This document shows, in pieces, positions 16,878 to 28,430 of a DNA stretch of 64,000 nucleotides. Every line of letters begins with the position of its first letter. The first letter of the stretch is position 1. The stretch comes from Fermentibacter sp963718745 [NCBI: Candidatus Fermentibacterota bacterium] (GTDB taxonomy: Bacteria > Fermentibacterota > Fermentibacteria > Fermentibacterales), in assembly GCA_963718745.1 (NCBI GenBank), contig OY970370.1:1984001-2048000 (forward strand), written 5' to 3'. A model generated the notes under the pieces. The model saw only the letters and a list, made by a program, of their open reading frames with translations. It was not told where the DNA came from and made no database searches. The position numbers were made by a program, and so were the translations under genes.

Positions 16878-18122
16878 TCAGCCTCTCTTCCCGGGCTTCC
16901 TCGAGAGGAAGCAGACTGTTTCGACATGGTCCGTGTGGGGGAAAAGGTCGAATGGCGCTATCCGTGTGACGTCGTAGGAATCCCGGAAGCAGGAGAGATC
17001 CCTGGCAAGTGTGAAGGGATTGCAGCTTACGATTATCATCGTTCTCGTCCCGAGGCCTGCTGCGAGGCGTGCCGCCGGACCCATCCCGGCCCTCGGAGGA
17101 TCGGCGATGACGGCGTCGAAACCTCCGCCCGACCCCTGGAGCGGCTGTTCCGCCAGGAAGGATTCCACATCCGATCCCTGCGGCGAGAAGAGGGCTTCTC
17201 CGATGCCGAGCTCCAGTGCTGTCTTCCCGGCCGCCTCGAGGGTCTCCCGGGAAGAGTCGACGCACACCGTACTGCATCCCCGGACTGCCAGGGGGATGGA
17301 GAACGCGCCTGCGCCCCCGTACAGATCGAGGATCCTCCCTGCTCCCCTGGACATGACCGATTCGACGACCGTCTGCACCATAGCAGAGGCTGCCCGGCTG
17401 TTGACCTGGAAGAAACCCCCGACCGGCACCCGGATGGGGATCCCCGCCATGATCTCCCTCATCGAGGACTCCGGCTCCGGACCCTCCCAGCGTCCGACCG
17501 TCCTTTGCCAGACCTCCGTGCCGGAAGGCTGAGGTAGTGGCGGGGGAGTGCAGCCGTCGAACTCGAGCGAGGTCCTTCCGTCCAGGAAGCTCGCTCTCAC
17601 CGTGAGGCCGCCCCTGCCGGGTCCCGCCGCGCCATCGAGCGACCGGACGAGCACACGACCCGCTTCGTGGAGGAGGGGGCAGTCGGAGACCCTGATCGGA
17701 TCCCCCCTCCGCCTGTGGAGATGAAGAAAGCCCCCGTCGAGGAGGAAAGTGACGCGGTTCCTGTACCCCCTCACGTCCGGGGAGGCCGCGACCGGATCGA
17801 CGGGAGGGGACACGATCCCGCCCCTGCGCAGGGCGTTCGATATCCACTCCCTCTTCCAGTGAAGCTGGGCTTCGTAGGCGAGATGCTGCAGGGAGCATCC
17901 GCCGCATTCGCCATACAGGCCGCAGAAGGGCCGGACGCGTTCGGGAGAGGGCTCCACGACCTCCACGAGCCTGGCCTCCCGCCATGATCCCCTGCCGCCC
18001 GAAAGCTCGCAAAGCACGGTCTCTCCCGGAAGGGCGCCGGGGATGAACGTGACGGGGCGGCCCTCCGGTCTGGAGACGCCTCCCACCTCGTTTCCGAGGG
18101 CTTCTACGACGAGGCGTTCCAT
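16878..18122 (-). CDS. rlmD: TrmA/RumA-family 23S rRNA (uracil-5-)-methyltransferase
   Basis: This 414-residue enzyme begins with a TRAM-like OB domain. It has an iron-sulfur cluster motif (FCGLYGECGGCSLQH, near 68-82), an SAM-binding core (ILDLYGGAGAFSIPLA near 280), DPPRAGM near 340 and the catalytic cysteine C367 in SCNPFTLARD. The family makes m5U in 23S rRNA (or tRNA) with SAM. It cannot be split confidently between RlmC, RlmD and RlmCD from the sequence, so the symbol is provisional. It lies 7 bp downstream of tgt, suggesting an RNA-modification operon with queA and tgt. Confidence 0.88.
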   Translation of the reverse strand: MERLVVEALGNEVGGVSRPEGRPVTFIPGALPGETVLCELSGGRGSWREARLVEVVEPSPERVRPFCGLYGECGGCSLQHLAYEAQLHWKREWISNALRRGGIVSPPVDPVAASPDVRGYRNRVTFLLDGGFLHLHRRRGDPIRVSDCPLLHEAGRVLVRSLDGAAGPGRGGLTVRASFLDGRTSLEFDGCTPPPLPQPSGTEVWQRTVGRWEGPEPESSMREIMAGIPIRVPVGGFFQVNSRAASAMVQTVVESVMSRGAGRILDLYGGAGAFSIPLAVRGCSTVCVDSSRETLEAAGKTALELGIGEALFSPQGSDVESFLAEQPLQGSGGGFDAVIADPPRAGMGPAARLAAGLGTRTMIIVSCNPFTLARDLSCFRDSYDVTRIAPFDLFPHTDHVETVCFLSRKPGKRG

Positions 18123-18129
18123 GCCTTCT

Positions 18130-19251
18130 TCAGACCGATCCGGGATCGAAGGAAGCCCTGCGTGCGTGCCAGTCCCTCCTCCACCCGTCGAAGACTCCCT
18201 CTTCGACCGCCGTCCTGATCTCGGCGGTCAGCCTCTGGTAGTATCGCAGGTTGTGGAGGGTGGCCAGGATGGGCGCGAGCCACTCCCTGGCCAGGAAGAG
18301 GTGTCTCATGTAGGCCCTGGAGTGATGCGTGCACGCGAAGCAGTCGCAGTCCTCCTGCAGAGGCCGGTGATCGTTCCTGAAGCGCGAGTTGCGGATGTTG
18401 ACGTGGCCTCCGGGGACGAAGAACCCTCCCCCCCTCGCGTTGCGGGTGGGCACCACGCAGTCGAACATGTCGACTCCCATGGCGGTGAAATCGACTATGT
18501 CCTCGGGCTTCCCGACGCCCATCAGGTACCTGGGCCGGTCCCGCGGGAGGAGGTCCACGCAGCTCTCCACGGCATTCTCCATCAGAGGCCTGGGTTCTCC
18601 GACCGAGACCCCGCCTATCGCATATCCGTCGAAATCCATCTCCACGAGAGCCCGGGCGGCACGCGCCCTGAGGTCCGGGAATCCACCCCCCTGGACGATC
18701 CCGAACACGGCCCTGCCGCCTCCCGGATGCACCTTCCTGGCCCGTTCCGCCCATCTCAGGGTGAGACCGAGGGATTCCTCGGTGCGCTCCCTCGATGCGG
18801 GCTGCTCCAGGCACTCGTCCAGGACCATCATCACGTCGCTTCCGAATGCAGTCTGGAGAGCGATGACCCGCTCCGGGACCAGCAGGTGCCTGGAACCGTC
18901 GATATGGCTCTGGAACTCGTACCCTTCCTCTGTCCGCTTCCGGAGGGTCGAGAGGCTGAAGAGCTGGAATCCGCCGCTGTCGGTCAGGATGTTGCCTCCA
19001 TAGCCCGTGAATCCGTGCAGCCCTCCCGCGGAGGAGACGACATCCTCTCCCGGTCTGAGATAGAGGTGGTAGGTGTTGGCGAGGATGATCTCGAAACCGG
19101 ACAGATCGGTCACTCTTGCCGTCTTGACGGTTCCCTGGGTTCCTACGGGCATGAAGACAGGAGTCTCGACCGTCCCGTGAGCCAGGTGGAGCCTCGCCCT
19201 CCTGGCTCTCCCGCTCTCACGGACAAGGTCGAAGCGGATGCCCGAGGCCAT
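18130..19251 (-). CDS. tgt: tRNA-guanine transglycosylase
   Basis: This is a 373-residue enzyme exchanging G34 for preQ1 in tRNAs with GUN anticodons (queuosine pathway). Landmarks are ILTDSGGFQLFSL near 90 (general acid/base Asp), YLMGVGKPEDI near 245, the nucleophile Asp in FDCVVPTRNARGG near 265, and a Cys-x-Cys-x2-Cys plus distal His zinc site (DCDCFACTHHSRAYMRHLF near 304-323). Length is normal. The gene is six bases after the membrane-protein gene, and queA lies two genes upstream, so the last two ring-building steps of queuosine are co-transcribed. Confidence 0.96.
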   Translation of the reverse strand: MASGIRFDLVRESGRARRARLHLAHGTVETPVFMPVGTQGTVKTARVTDLSGFEIILANTYHLYLRPGEDVVSSAGGLHGFTGYGGNILTDSGGFQLFSLSTLRKRTEEGYEFQSHIDGSRHLLVPERVIALQTAFGSDVMMVLDECLEQPASRERTEESLGLTLRWAERARKVHPGGGRAVFGIVQGGGFPDLRARAARALVEMDFDGYAIGGVSVGEPRPLMENAVESCVDLLPRDRPRYLMGVGKPEDIVDFTAMGVDMFDCVVPTRNARGGGFFVPGGHVNIRNSRFRNDHRPLQEDCDCFACTHHSRAYMRHLFLAREWLAPILATLHNLRYYQRLTAEIRTAVEEGVFDGWRRDWHARRASFDPGSV

Positions 19252-19257
19252 GGCGGC

Positions 19258-20280
19258 CTAGCCCTCCGCAGGAGGAGGCTCCGCGGGGGCCGCTGTCGTC
19301 GAATCGGTCGCAGGGAGCGAGGTCGAGTCCGCCGCACGGGGCTCGGTGATCACTGCCGTCCCGGGAACCGCTGTGGAGTCCGTGGTCGAATCAGGCTGCT
19401 GCGGCAGATCCAGTGCTCCGGGTCCGAACCCGGTTTCCTCGATCGCGGGAAACTCGTCGCTTCCCTCCATGAGAGAGGAGAGGTCCACCTCGAAGTCTTC
19501 GGCGAGGAGCAGCAGGGGATGGTCCGGATCGAGCCTGGCTATCTCCCGCAGTTCGGACGCGAGATCGGCATCCATATCGTTGCGGTAGTAGAGGCTGGCG
19601 AGCCTGACGTGGTACTCGATGCTGTCCGGGAAGCGCTGCTTCATCTCGAGGTAGAGAGTCAGCAGTTCGGTGTCCGCGGCGGACAGACCGAGGTCCGTCT
19701 CGTGGCGGTCGACGGGGATCAGGTTCACGCCCGGGAGCGGGACGAAGAGGATCAGACCCGCCATCAGGAGCGAAAGCAGGGTGTAGCCGAGCACCATCTT
19801 CCTGTTGCGCTTCCTCTCCTCGAGGATCCTGTCACGGGGCCTGGGGTCGTGGGACGGGTCCAGGTAGACGAGCCTCACGCCGGCTGCCGCCTCCGGCAGG
19901 GACCTCCTCCCGAAGAAGACCGGGATGAAGCCTGCCATGAACAGCAGCAGGGACAGGGGAGTCAGAAGGACACGGAGCAGGGTCCTCCAGCCGGAGGGGA
20001 TCCTGCCTCGTCCGTCGACCTCCGCGAGACCCATGGCTGTGAGGGGATCCGACATTCTCGAGATCCTCGGGCTCTCGAGCAGGGCGAGTATGTTGGCGGA
20101 GAGCAGCACCGTGAGAGGCAGCGCGTTCAGGAACAGGCTCGTGAAGAACCTCAGGATGGAGTCCAGCAGGACCGCCCAGGCCAGGATCAGCGAAGTCTCC
20201 ATGAGGGCCAGCCCGAGGTGCTGGCGGGTGGACAGCCCTATCTTCTCGAGCCAGGCGAGATGTCGAGCGGTAATAGTCAT
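19258..20280 (-). CDS. RDD-like membrane protein with a TPR-like C-terminal tail
   Basis: This 340-residue protein has four or five transmembrane segments in the first 200 residues. They include LLTPLSLLLFMAGFIPVFFGRRSLPEAAAGVRLVYLD, here only read as an RDD-like pattern. A soluble stretch with a TPR-like helix pair (residues 230-265) and a Pro/Thr/Ser/Ala-rich disordered tail (280-340) follow. No enzymatic motif is visible. It sits between queA and tgt with gaps of nine and six bases, so it is co-expressed, but nothing links it to queuosine chemistry. The assignment to RDD is weak. Confidence 0.6.
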   Translation of the reverse strand: MTITARHLAWLEKIGLSTRQHLGLALMETSLILAWAVLLDSILRFFTSLFLNALPLTVLLSANILALLESPRISRMSDPLTAMGLAEVDGRGRIPSGWRTLLRVLLTPLSLLLFMAGFIPVFFGRRSLPEAAAGVRLVYLDPSHDPRPRDRILEERKRNRKMVLGYTLLSLLMAGLILFVPLPGVNLIPVDRHETDLGLSAADTELLTLYLEMKQRFPDSIEYHVRLASLYYRNDMDADLASELREIARLDPDHPLLLLAEDFEVDLSSLMEGSDEFPAIEETGFGPGALDLPQQPDSTTDSTAVPGTAVITEPRAADSTSLPATDSTTAAPAEPPPAEG

Positions 20281-20289
20281 TCCGGGTTC

Positions 20290-21315
20290 CTAGAGGATCA
20301 GCATGGCGTCGCCGTAGCTGTAGAAACGGTAGCCTTCGGCGATCGCCCTTCCGTATGCCTCGTGCATGAAATCGAGCCCCATGAAGGCCGATACCAGGCA
20401 GAGGAGCGAACTGCCCGGCAGGTGGAAGTTGGTGAGCAACCCGCCGACCACCGCGAAATCATAAGGCGGACGTATGAAAAGGGAAGTGCTCCCGGTGGAT
20501 GGCTCGATGTCCCTGCCCGCGGTTTCGAGGACCCTCGAGCTCGTGGTGCCGACCGCGATGATCCTGCGGCCTTCGCTGAGCGCGTTCGAGACTGCGCCTG
20601 CACATTCGGGTCCGATCACGAACCTCTCCGCCTCGAGCTCGTTCCTGTCCAGCTCGTCATGGCGCAGGGGCTCGAAGGTTCCCGGACCGACATGGAGCGT
20701 CAGCCTTGCCGTCGAGATGCCGGCAGCTTCGAGCTCAGCCAGGATCGCCTCATCGAAGTGCAGCCCGGCGGTCGGGGCGGCTACGGCTCCGTCGCTTGCG
20801 GCATAGACGGTCTGGTATCTCTCCAGGTCGTATGGAGCCGGGTTTCTCCTGATGTAAGGAGGGAGAGGAACCTCTCCCGCCATGTCCAGCGCCTGCTCGA
20901 GGCTTCCCTCGGAGCTGAACTCGACGACCGCCCTGCCGGGAGCCGGGACTTCTCTGACGGTTCCCGAGAGCCCCTCGCCGAACTCGATCACAGCTCCGAC
21001 CCTGCATCGCCTGGAGGGCTTCAGCAGAACCCTCCAGCTCACGGCCGACAGCCTTTCGAGGAGCAGAACCTCGGCCAGCCCCCCGGTGCCCAGCCTGGAG
21101 CCCCTGAGCCGGACCTTGGTCACGCGCGTGTCGTTGAAGACGAGCAGGTCTCCCTCACGGAGCAGCCCGGGGAGATCGGAGAAATGATGCCCCGAGAGCC
21201 GCCTGCCCTCCCTGTCGGCAGCGAGGATCCTGCTGCCCGTCCGTTCGGGTGCGGGGTGCTGGGCGATGAGCTCCTCCGGGAGATCGAACCAGATGTCCTT
21301 CCTGGTGAGACCCAA
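20290..21315 (-). CDS. queA: S-adenosylmethionine:tRNA ribosyltransferase-isomerase
   Basis: This 341-residue enzyme converts preQ1-tRNA to epoxyqueuosine-tRNA using the ribosyl part of SAM. Family motifs are present: DLPEELIAQHP at the start, GDLLVFNDTRV, AAPTAGLHFDE, LHVGPGTFEPLR and GGLLTNFHLPGSSLL. No ATG or GTG exists at the expected start; a TTG at 21315 gives a protein of normal length, five bases after the histidine-kinase stop. The frame is open further upstream only as a shadow of that kinase. It heads a queA-membrane protein-tgt-rlmD set. Confidence 0.93.
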   Translation of the reverse strand: MGLTRKDIWFDLPEELIAQHPAPERTGSRILAADREGRRLSGHHFSDLPGLLREGDLLVFNDTRVTKVRLRGSRLGTGGLAEVLLLERLSAVSWRVLLKPSRRCRVGAVIEFGEGLSGTVREVPAPGRAVVEFSSEGSLEQALDMAGEVPLPPYIRRNPAPYDLERYQTVYAASDGAVAAPTAGLHFDEAILAELEAAGISTARLTLHVGPGTFEPLRHDELDRNELEAERFVIGPECAGAVSNALSEGRRIIAVGTTSSRVLETAGRDIEPSTGSTSLFIRPPYDFAVVGGLLTNFHLPGSSLLCLVSAFMGLDFMHEAYGRAIAEGYRFYSYGDAMLIL

Positions 21316-21320
21316 GCCCG

Positions 21321-23843
21321 TCAGTCCTGCTTCCCGGAAACCGGCAGCCTCAGCATGAACCTGGTTCCGCGGGCCTCTCTGCTGAAGACGTTGATGGTCC
21401 CGCCCATGCTCTCCGTGAACCGCCTGACGATCGAGAGACCGATTCCCAGACCCTGTGTCTGGTCCTCGACGCCCCTGTAGAACCGATCGAACACGTACGG
21501 GAGCGACTTGGCGGGGATGCCCCTGCCCGTGTCCTCGATCTCGAGTGTCCAGGAGGATTGTTCGCCCCGCATCCTGGCGGTGATCGTCCCGTCCGGACCC
21601 GTGAATCTGACGGCGTTGTCCAGCAGGTTCCAGATGACCTCCTCGAGCCTCTGCCTGTCGAAGAACGCGGTGAAGGAAGACTGGGGGAGGTCCGTCACCA
21701 TCGTGAGCCCGCCCTCCCGTATCCTCGGCTCGAGGTTTTTGATCACGGATTCGAGGATCTCGACCGGCCTGCCCCATGAACCCTCGACTCTGTCGGGCTG
21801 GACTTCGAGCCTCAGGAAGGAGAGAAGCCTCTCCACCTGTTCCATGACCTGCCGGATGGATCTGGAGAGGGATTCGACCGCCTCCGTCTGATCGTTGCCC
21901 AGGTCACCCAGTCTGCGGGAGGAGAGGAGGTCGCAGAATCCCTTCATCGCGGTCATCGGAGCCCTCAGGCGATGGCTCAGGCTCAGCAGCACGTCCTCCA
22001 TGTCCGTCCGGTCGGTCTGTTCCTCGTGCGGGCCGTACTGCGAGTCGAGGGGGGGATGGCCTTCCGGGAACAGCCAGAGAGACAGGGGGACCGACACGAG
22101 TCTGACCAGGTTGGGGATGGTATTGGGAAAAGCGCCGGGCTGGCGGGAAGCGGCCAGGAGAACGCCGGTGGCCCTGCCCTGCTTGCGGAGGAGAGGCACT
22201 GCGACCTCGCTCCTGAATCCCGGTATCGATGCTCCGAATCGCCCGTCCGAGGCGGAGTCGACGACGAACGCCGGTTCGCTGTGGGTGTATGACCAGCCCG
22301 GAGCCGTTTCGGACGAGAGGCTTAGAGGCTCGGGATCCACGGAAAGGCCGCATGAGACGACCGGCTGGAGCGCGCCGTCCGGTCCGGGCGCCCCCCAGAC
22401 TATCATTGCATCGGCTCCCGTGACGTCGGCCGCCCTCGCGAGGAATTTCTCCGGGCCGGAGTCGCCCATCCGCATGAAGTCCCATGTGTCGAGGATCGTG
22501 GAGGCGGTGTTCATCATGTCCTTCTGTGCGGAGAGGGCTCCCGCCAGGTCGGCGAGGTATGGAGCGAGCGAGATGACGAGCCTGGACATCGCCGTCGGAG
22601 TCGATGTCCTGAGCCCGTACAGCGACATCCTCGCCATTCCGTTCCTGAGGCGTATCGAGGACTGGAAGGTGAAGGAACCGTCCTCCGCGGCGGTCCATTC
22701 AGGAGGTTTGCCCTCGGGGAGCGGGAGGGAGTCGGCGAGGTTCCCGGCGTTCAGCGGAACCTCTCCGGATGCGTGCAGCCTCCCGCCGGCCATGACGGAT
22801 ACGCCTGTCGCACCGGTACCCACTCTCAGCAGGTCGAGCACGGATCTCATCTGGTCGGACTGCTCCCTGCCCTCGTCCAGCACCCGTGCAACCGCCACCA
22901 GATTCCCGCCGGCCGATGCCGGGGGCGACTCCGCGCCCCCCGGCTGAATGAAGACAAGGGTCTCCTCTCCCTCGGGCATGAGCAGCGTGGTCGTCTCGAC
23001 GGACAACTCGGCTCCCCCGGGAGAGCGCAGCCTCCTGACCGCCCTGAAGGGCGAGAATCCCTGCTGGATGCGATTCTCGTGAGCCGCAGCCAGCGCGTCC
23101 CTTTCGGGCTCCGCCACCCAGTCGAGGAAGTGGGTGCCCACGACCCTGCCTGCCCCGTTTTCCTCGACGAGGGACCTGGCCGCGTCGTTTATCCTCCTGA
23201 TGATGCCGTCCGGGCCTACTATCACGGCCGGGGTGGGCATGCTTGCGAAGAGGGTCTCCACTATGGAGGTGTCCATCGGGCAGTATCCCGACATGTCGAG
23301 CGTCGGAGGCGTGAGACCGAGAAGGAACAGCCCCCCGGGCAGGAGCCTGAGCGAAGCGACGAGCGAAACGCGCCCGTTCCCGTGGATCGCCTCGACATCG
23401 AACGGGTTTATCCGGCCCTGGTTTCTGCATTCCGTCAACGCCGACCAGAACGTGGAGAGGCTCTCAGGCGAGAGTATCCCGGTGATGTCGCTCTCTGTCG
23501 ATATGTCCAGCGGGCCCGGGGATTTCGCGGAGGAGGAGGTGGCGCGGATCGAACCGTTGCCATCGAGGAGGATTGAGATGTCGCCTTCGCTCATGGCGGA
23601 GAGGAACTCCGAGTGGCCTGTCCTGCCTGCGTTCGTTACGATGACGATCCGGTCGTTCTCGAACGGGAAGCAGTGGACCGACAGGAGTTCGTCGTCGACG
23701 GCGACCGGCCAGAGGCCGTCCGGCATCCGCGCTATGACGTCCCTGAGTCCCTCGTGCCTTCCGATGATCTGATCGAAGGCCTCGTTGCTGCTCGTCCCGC
23801 CGTCTCTGACTACGAGGAAAGCAATGTTGTCGGGAAGATTCAC
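21321..23843 (-). CDS. PAS-GAF sensor histidine kinase
   Basis: This is an 840-residue soluble kinase with no transmembrane segment. The N-terminal 190 residues are uncharacterised. A PAS-like domain follows at about 205-310 (AVIVGPDGIIRRINDAARSL), a linker, and a GAF domain at about 455-600 (RSEVAVPLLRKQGRATGVL). HisKA comes next, with the phospho-acceptor His in LSLSHRLRAPMTAMKGF (near 638). HATPase_c has N box NLLDNAVRFT, G1 DTGRGIP, F FDRFYRG and G2 GLGIGLSIV. The response regulator is not adjacent. It is the first gene of a minus-strand run through queA to wzi and is divergent from the EIIA gene with a 121-bp gap. Confidence 0.92.
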   Translation of the reverse strand: MNLPDNIAFLVVRDGGTSSNEAFDQIIGRHEGLRDVIARMPDGLWPVAVDDELLSVHCFPFENDRIVIVTNAGRTGHSEFLSAMSEGDISILLDGNGSIRATSSSAKSPGPLDISTESDITGILSPESLSTFWSALTECRNQGRINPFDVEAIHGNGRVSLVASLRLLPGGLFLLGLTPPTLDMSGYCPMDTSIVETLFASMPTPAVIVGPDGIIRRINDAARSLVEENGAGRVVGTHFLDWVAEPERDALAAAHENRIQQGFSPFRAVRRLRSPGGAELSVETTTLLMPEGEETLVFIQPGGAESPPASAGGNLVAVARVLDEGREQSDQMRSVLDLLRVGTGATGVSVMAGGRLHASGEVPLNAGNLADSLPLPEGKPPEWTAAEDGSFTFQSSIRLRNGMARMSLYGLRTSTPTAMSRLVISLAPYLADLAGALSAQKDMMNTASTILDTWDFMRMGDSGPEKFLARAADVTGADAMIVWGAPGPDGALQPVVSCGLSVDPEPLSLSSETAPGWSYTHSEPAFVVDSASDGRFGASIPGFRSEVAVPLLRKQGRATGVLLAASRQPGAFPNTIPNLVRLVSVPLSLWLFPEGHPPLDSQYGPHEEQTDRTDMEDVLLSLSHRLRAPMTAMKGFCDLLSSRRLGDLGNDQTEAVESLSRSIRQVMEQVERLLSFLRLEVQPDRVEGSWGRPVEILESVIKNLEPRIREGGLTMVTDLPQSSFTAFFDRQRLEEVIWNLLDNAVRFTGPDGTITARMRGEQSSWTLEIEDTGRGIPAKSLPYVFDRFYRGVEDQTQGLGIGLSIVRRFTESMGGTINVFSREARGTRFMLRLPVSGKQD

Positions 23844-23906
23844 GTGGTCCGGCCTCCCGCCTCCCGCGCCGGCGGGGTGGCGCCCCGCCGTAATTGCCTC
23901 CGCTTC

Positions 23907-23935
23907 TTTTCAGGCCGGTTCCCTGCGCCTATATT
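23907..23935 (+). promoter_or_regulatory. Candidate sigma-70-type promoter for the EIIA-guaB-hflX operon
   Basis: TTTTCA (23907-23912) and TATATT (23930-23935) are 17 bases apart. They lie 30 bases upstream of a TTG start that is itself preceded by AAAGGAG (23952-23958). The CCTATATTC context is shared with the tamA and fusA upstream regions. Confidence 0.45.
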
Positions 23936-23964
23936 CGCCATACCAGCCTGCAAAGGAGTTTCGC

Positions 23965-24423
23965 TTGAACAAATCATGCTACTGCGTATGGAACCTCCAG
24001 TCAACCGATCGAGAGTCAGCGCTGTCAGAACTCCTGTCGACAGTCCCGGGGATCGGGGTCCATTCAAGGGAGATGCTCCTCAAGGCGCTCCAGACCAGGG
24101 AGCAGGCTGGGGCGACGCTCGTGACCCCGGGGATAGCCATGCCGCACTGCAGGAGCATCCTGATGGACGATTTCATGATCGTGACCGGACGCTCCGCCGC
24201 GGGCATCCCGTGGCCCGACGAGAAGGCTTCCGTAGTCGTCCTGTTCATCTCCCCCGTCAAACTCAGCGGTCCCCAGGAGCACATGGACCTGATCGCCCAT
24301 CTTGCATCCCATATGAAAACAAACGGCCCCGGGAAGCTGACAGGCGCCGGATCTCCGGAAGCGCTTGCCGGACTGCTCGGGCTCGAACTCATCCAGGGCG
24401 GGAACGATGCATCAGGATCTTGA
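23965..24423 (+). CDS. PTS EIIA (fructose/nitrogen type) domain protein
   Basis: This is a 152-residue single-domain protein of the PTS_EIIA_2 family. The phospho-acceptor is H61 in TPGIAMPHCRS, and the downstream hydrophobic core (SVVVLFISPVKLSGPQEHMDLI) fits the family. The TTG at 23965 has a strong AAAGGAG and gives family-normal length; an upstream in-frame ATG at 23785 would run through the promoter. No HPr, EI or sugar permease is nearby, so a regulatory role like PtsN is more likely than sugar uptake. It is the first gene of a plus-strand run to 31279. Confidence 0.8.
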   Translation: MNKSCYCVWNLQSTDRESALSELLSTVPGIGVHSREMLLKALQTREQAGATLVTPGIAMPHCRSILMDDFMIVTGRSAAGIPWPDEKASVVVLFISPVKLSGPQEHMDLIAHLASHMKTNGPGKLTGAGSPEALAGLLGLELIQGGNDASGS

Positions 24424-24760
24424 GAAGCTGATCAGCCTGCACGACCTCGACACCATGATCGCGGATCTGGGCCGTGCGGACATGCGCAAACAGGAGGAGG
24501 GGCTGGGCCTCTCTCCGGACCAGGCCCTGGTCGAGCTGGAGAAGATGAGGGACATCCTGGTCGAGTCCATCAAGAAGAGATGGTATGCGCTCTACGGACA
24601 GGTCTGCGCGCGATACGGGAACGCCGTCGTCCCGGTTGTCCGGAATCGCTGCAGCGGGTGTTTCACGATGCTCCCGACCTCGGTCAACTACGCCGGCGAC
24701 AGGAACGAGCAGGTCAGGACCTGTTCGATCTGCGGCCGGATAATCTACTGGGCCGACTGA
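24407..24760 (+). CDS. Short C4 zinc-ribbon protein (zf-RING_7 type)
   Basis: This 117-residue protein has a helical, charged N-terminal half and a C-terminal C4 zinc ribbon (CSGCFTMLP, then CSICGRIIYW). The ribbon is that of the CT398-like zf-RING_7 family, whose members are usually about 240 residues with a long coiled coil; here the coiled coil is roughly halved. Family function is poorly defined (nucleic-acid or flagellar-complex binding has been proposed). The ATG at 24407 lies inside the 3' end of the EIIA gene (17-bp overlap), suggesting coupling. guaB follows six bases after the stop. Confidence 0.75.
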   Translation: MHQDLEKLISLHDLDTMIADLGRADMRKQEEGLGLSPDQALVELEKMRDILVESIKKRWYALYGQVCARYGNAVVPVVRNRCSGCFTMLPTSVNYAGDRNEQVRTCSICGRIIYWAD

Positions 24761-27878
<3,118 letters not shown>

Positions 27879-27882
27879 GAGT

Positions 27883-28428
27883 ATGTCGTCTGAAGTCGCG
27901 GGCGTTCTTACAGGTGTTGTTCAGGCTGACAGGATGCGCTTTGCCGTCAGTGACATGGTGGTGCATCCCATCCACGGTGCGGGTCGGATCAGCGACATAT
28001 CGGTCAAGAATATCTCGGGGGAGTGCACCGAGTGCGTTGTGGTCGACCTGATGGTGGGCAACGCAGGGGTCCTCCTCCCGGTCGAGAACCTCGACGATAC
28101 CGGCCTCCGGCACATAGTCGACGAGATCACCCTCGATACCGCCCTCGAGAAGCTCGAAGGGGCTCCCGAGGAGCTTCCGGGCGACTGGCGGCGCAGGATC
28201 GAGAGCCTCCGCGAGAGGGTACACAGCGGCGACCCCAGGCTGGTGGCCACCGCCGTGCGTGACATCGTCGCAAGATCCGGTCACAGCAAGGTCAATCCCT
28301 CCGAGAAGCGCGTGCTCTCGGAAGCCGTCGGAGTCCTGGCCGGCGAGGTCGCCCTCGTCAAGCGCCTGGACGTCGACTCTGCGAGAAAACTGGTCGAGCG
28401 CCAGGCTGGAATCAGGCCTGTCCGCTGA
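27883..28428 (+). CDS. CarD/CdnL-family transcriptional regulator
   Basis: This 181-residue protein has an N-terminal RNAP-interaction domain (FAVSDMVVHPIHGAGRI at about 20-36, then VLLPVENLDDTGLRHIV). An all-helical C-terminal half follows (about 90-180). CarD/CdnL proteins bind the RNAP beta lobe and stabilise open complexes at promoters, especially rRNA promoters. The usual length is about 160-165 residues; the extra here is at the N-terminus. It is packed between the pseudokinase and hflX genes (gaps of four and two bases). Confidence 0.85.
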   Translation: MSSEVAGVLTGVVQADRMRFAVSDMVVHPIHGAGRISDISVKNISGECTECVVVDLMVGNAGVLLPVENLDDTGLRHIVDEITLDTALEKLEGAPEELPGDWRRRIESLRERVHSGDPRLVATAVRDIVARSGHSKVNPSEKRVLSEAVGVLAGEVALVKRLDVDSARKLVERQAGIRPVR

Positions 28429-28430
28429 AG

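Noticed and set aside
18043-21480. A very long open frame (over 1,100 codons) on the plus strand opposite tgt, the membrane protein and queA
   Set aside because: The opposite strand encodes clear Tgt and QueA. The plus-strand translation is low-complexity Arg/Glu/Gly/Pro with no family motif, a typical GC-rich antisense shadow.
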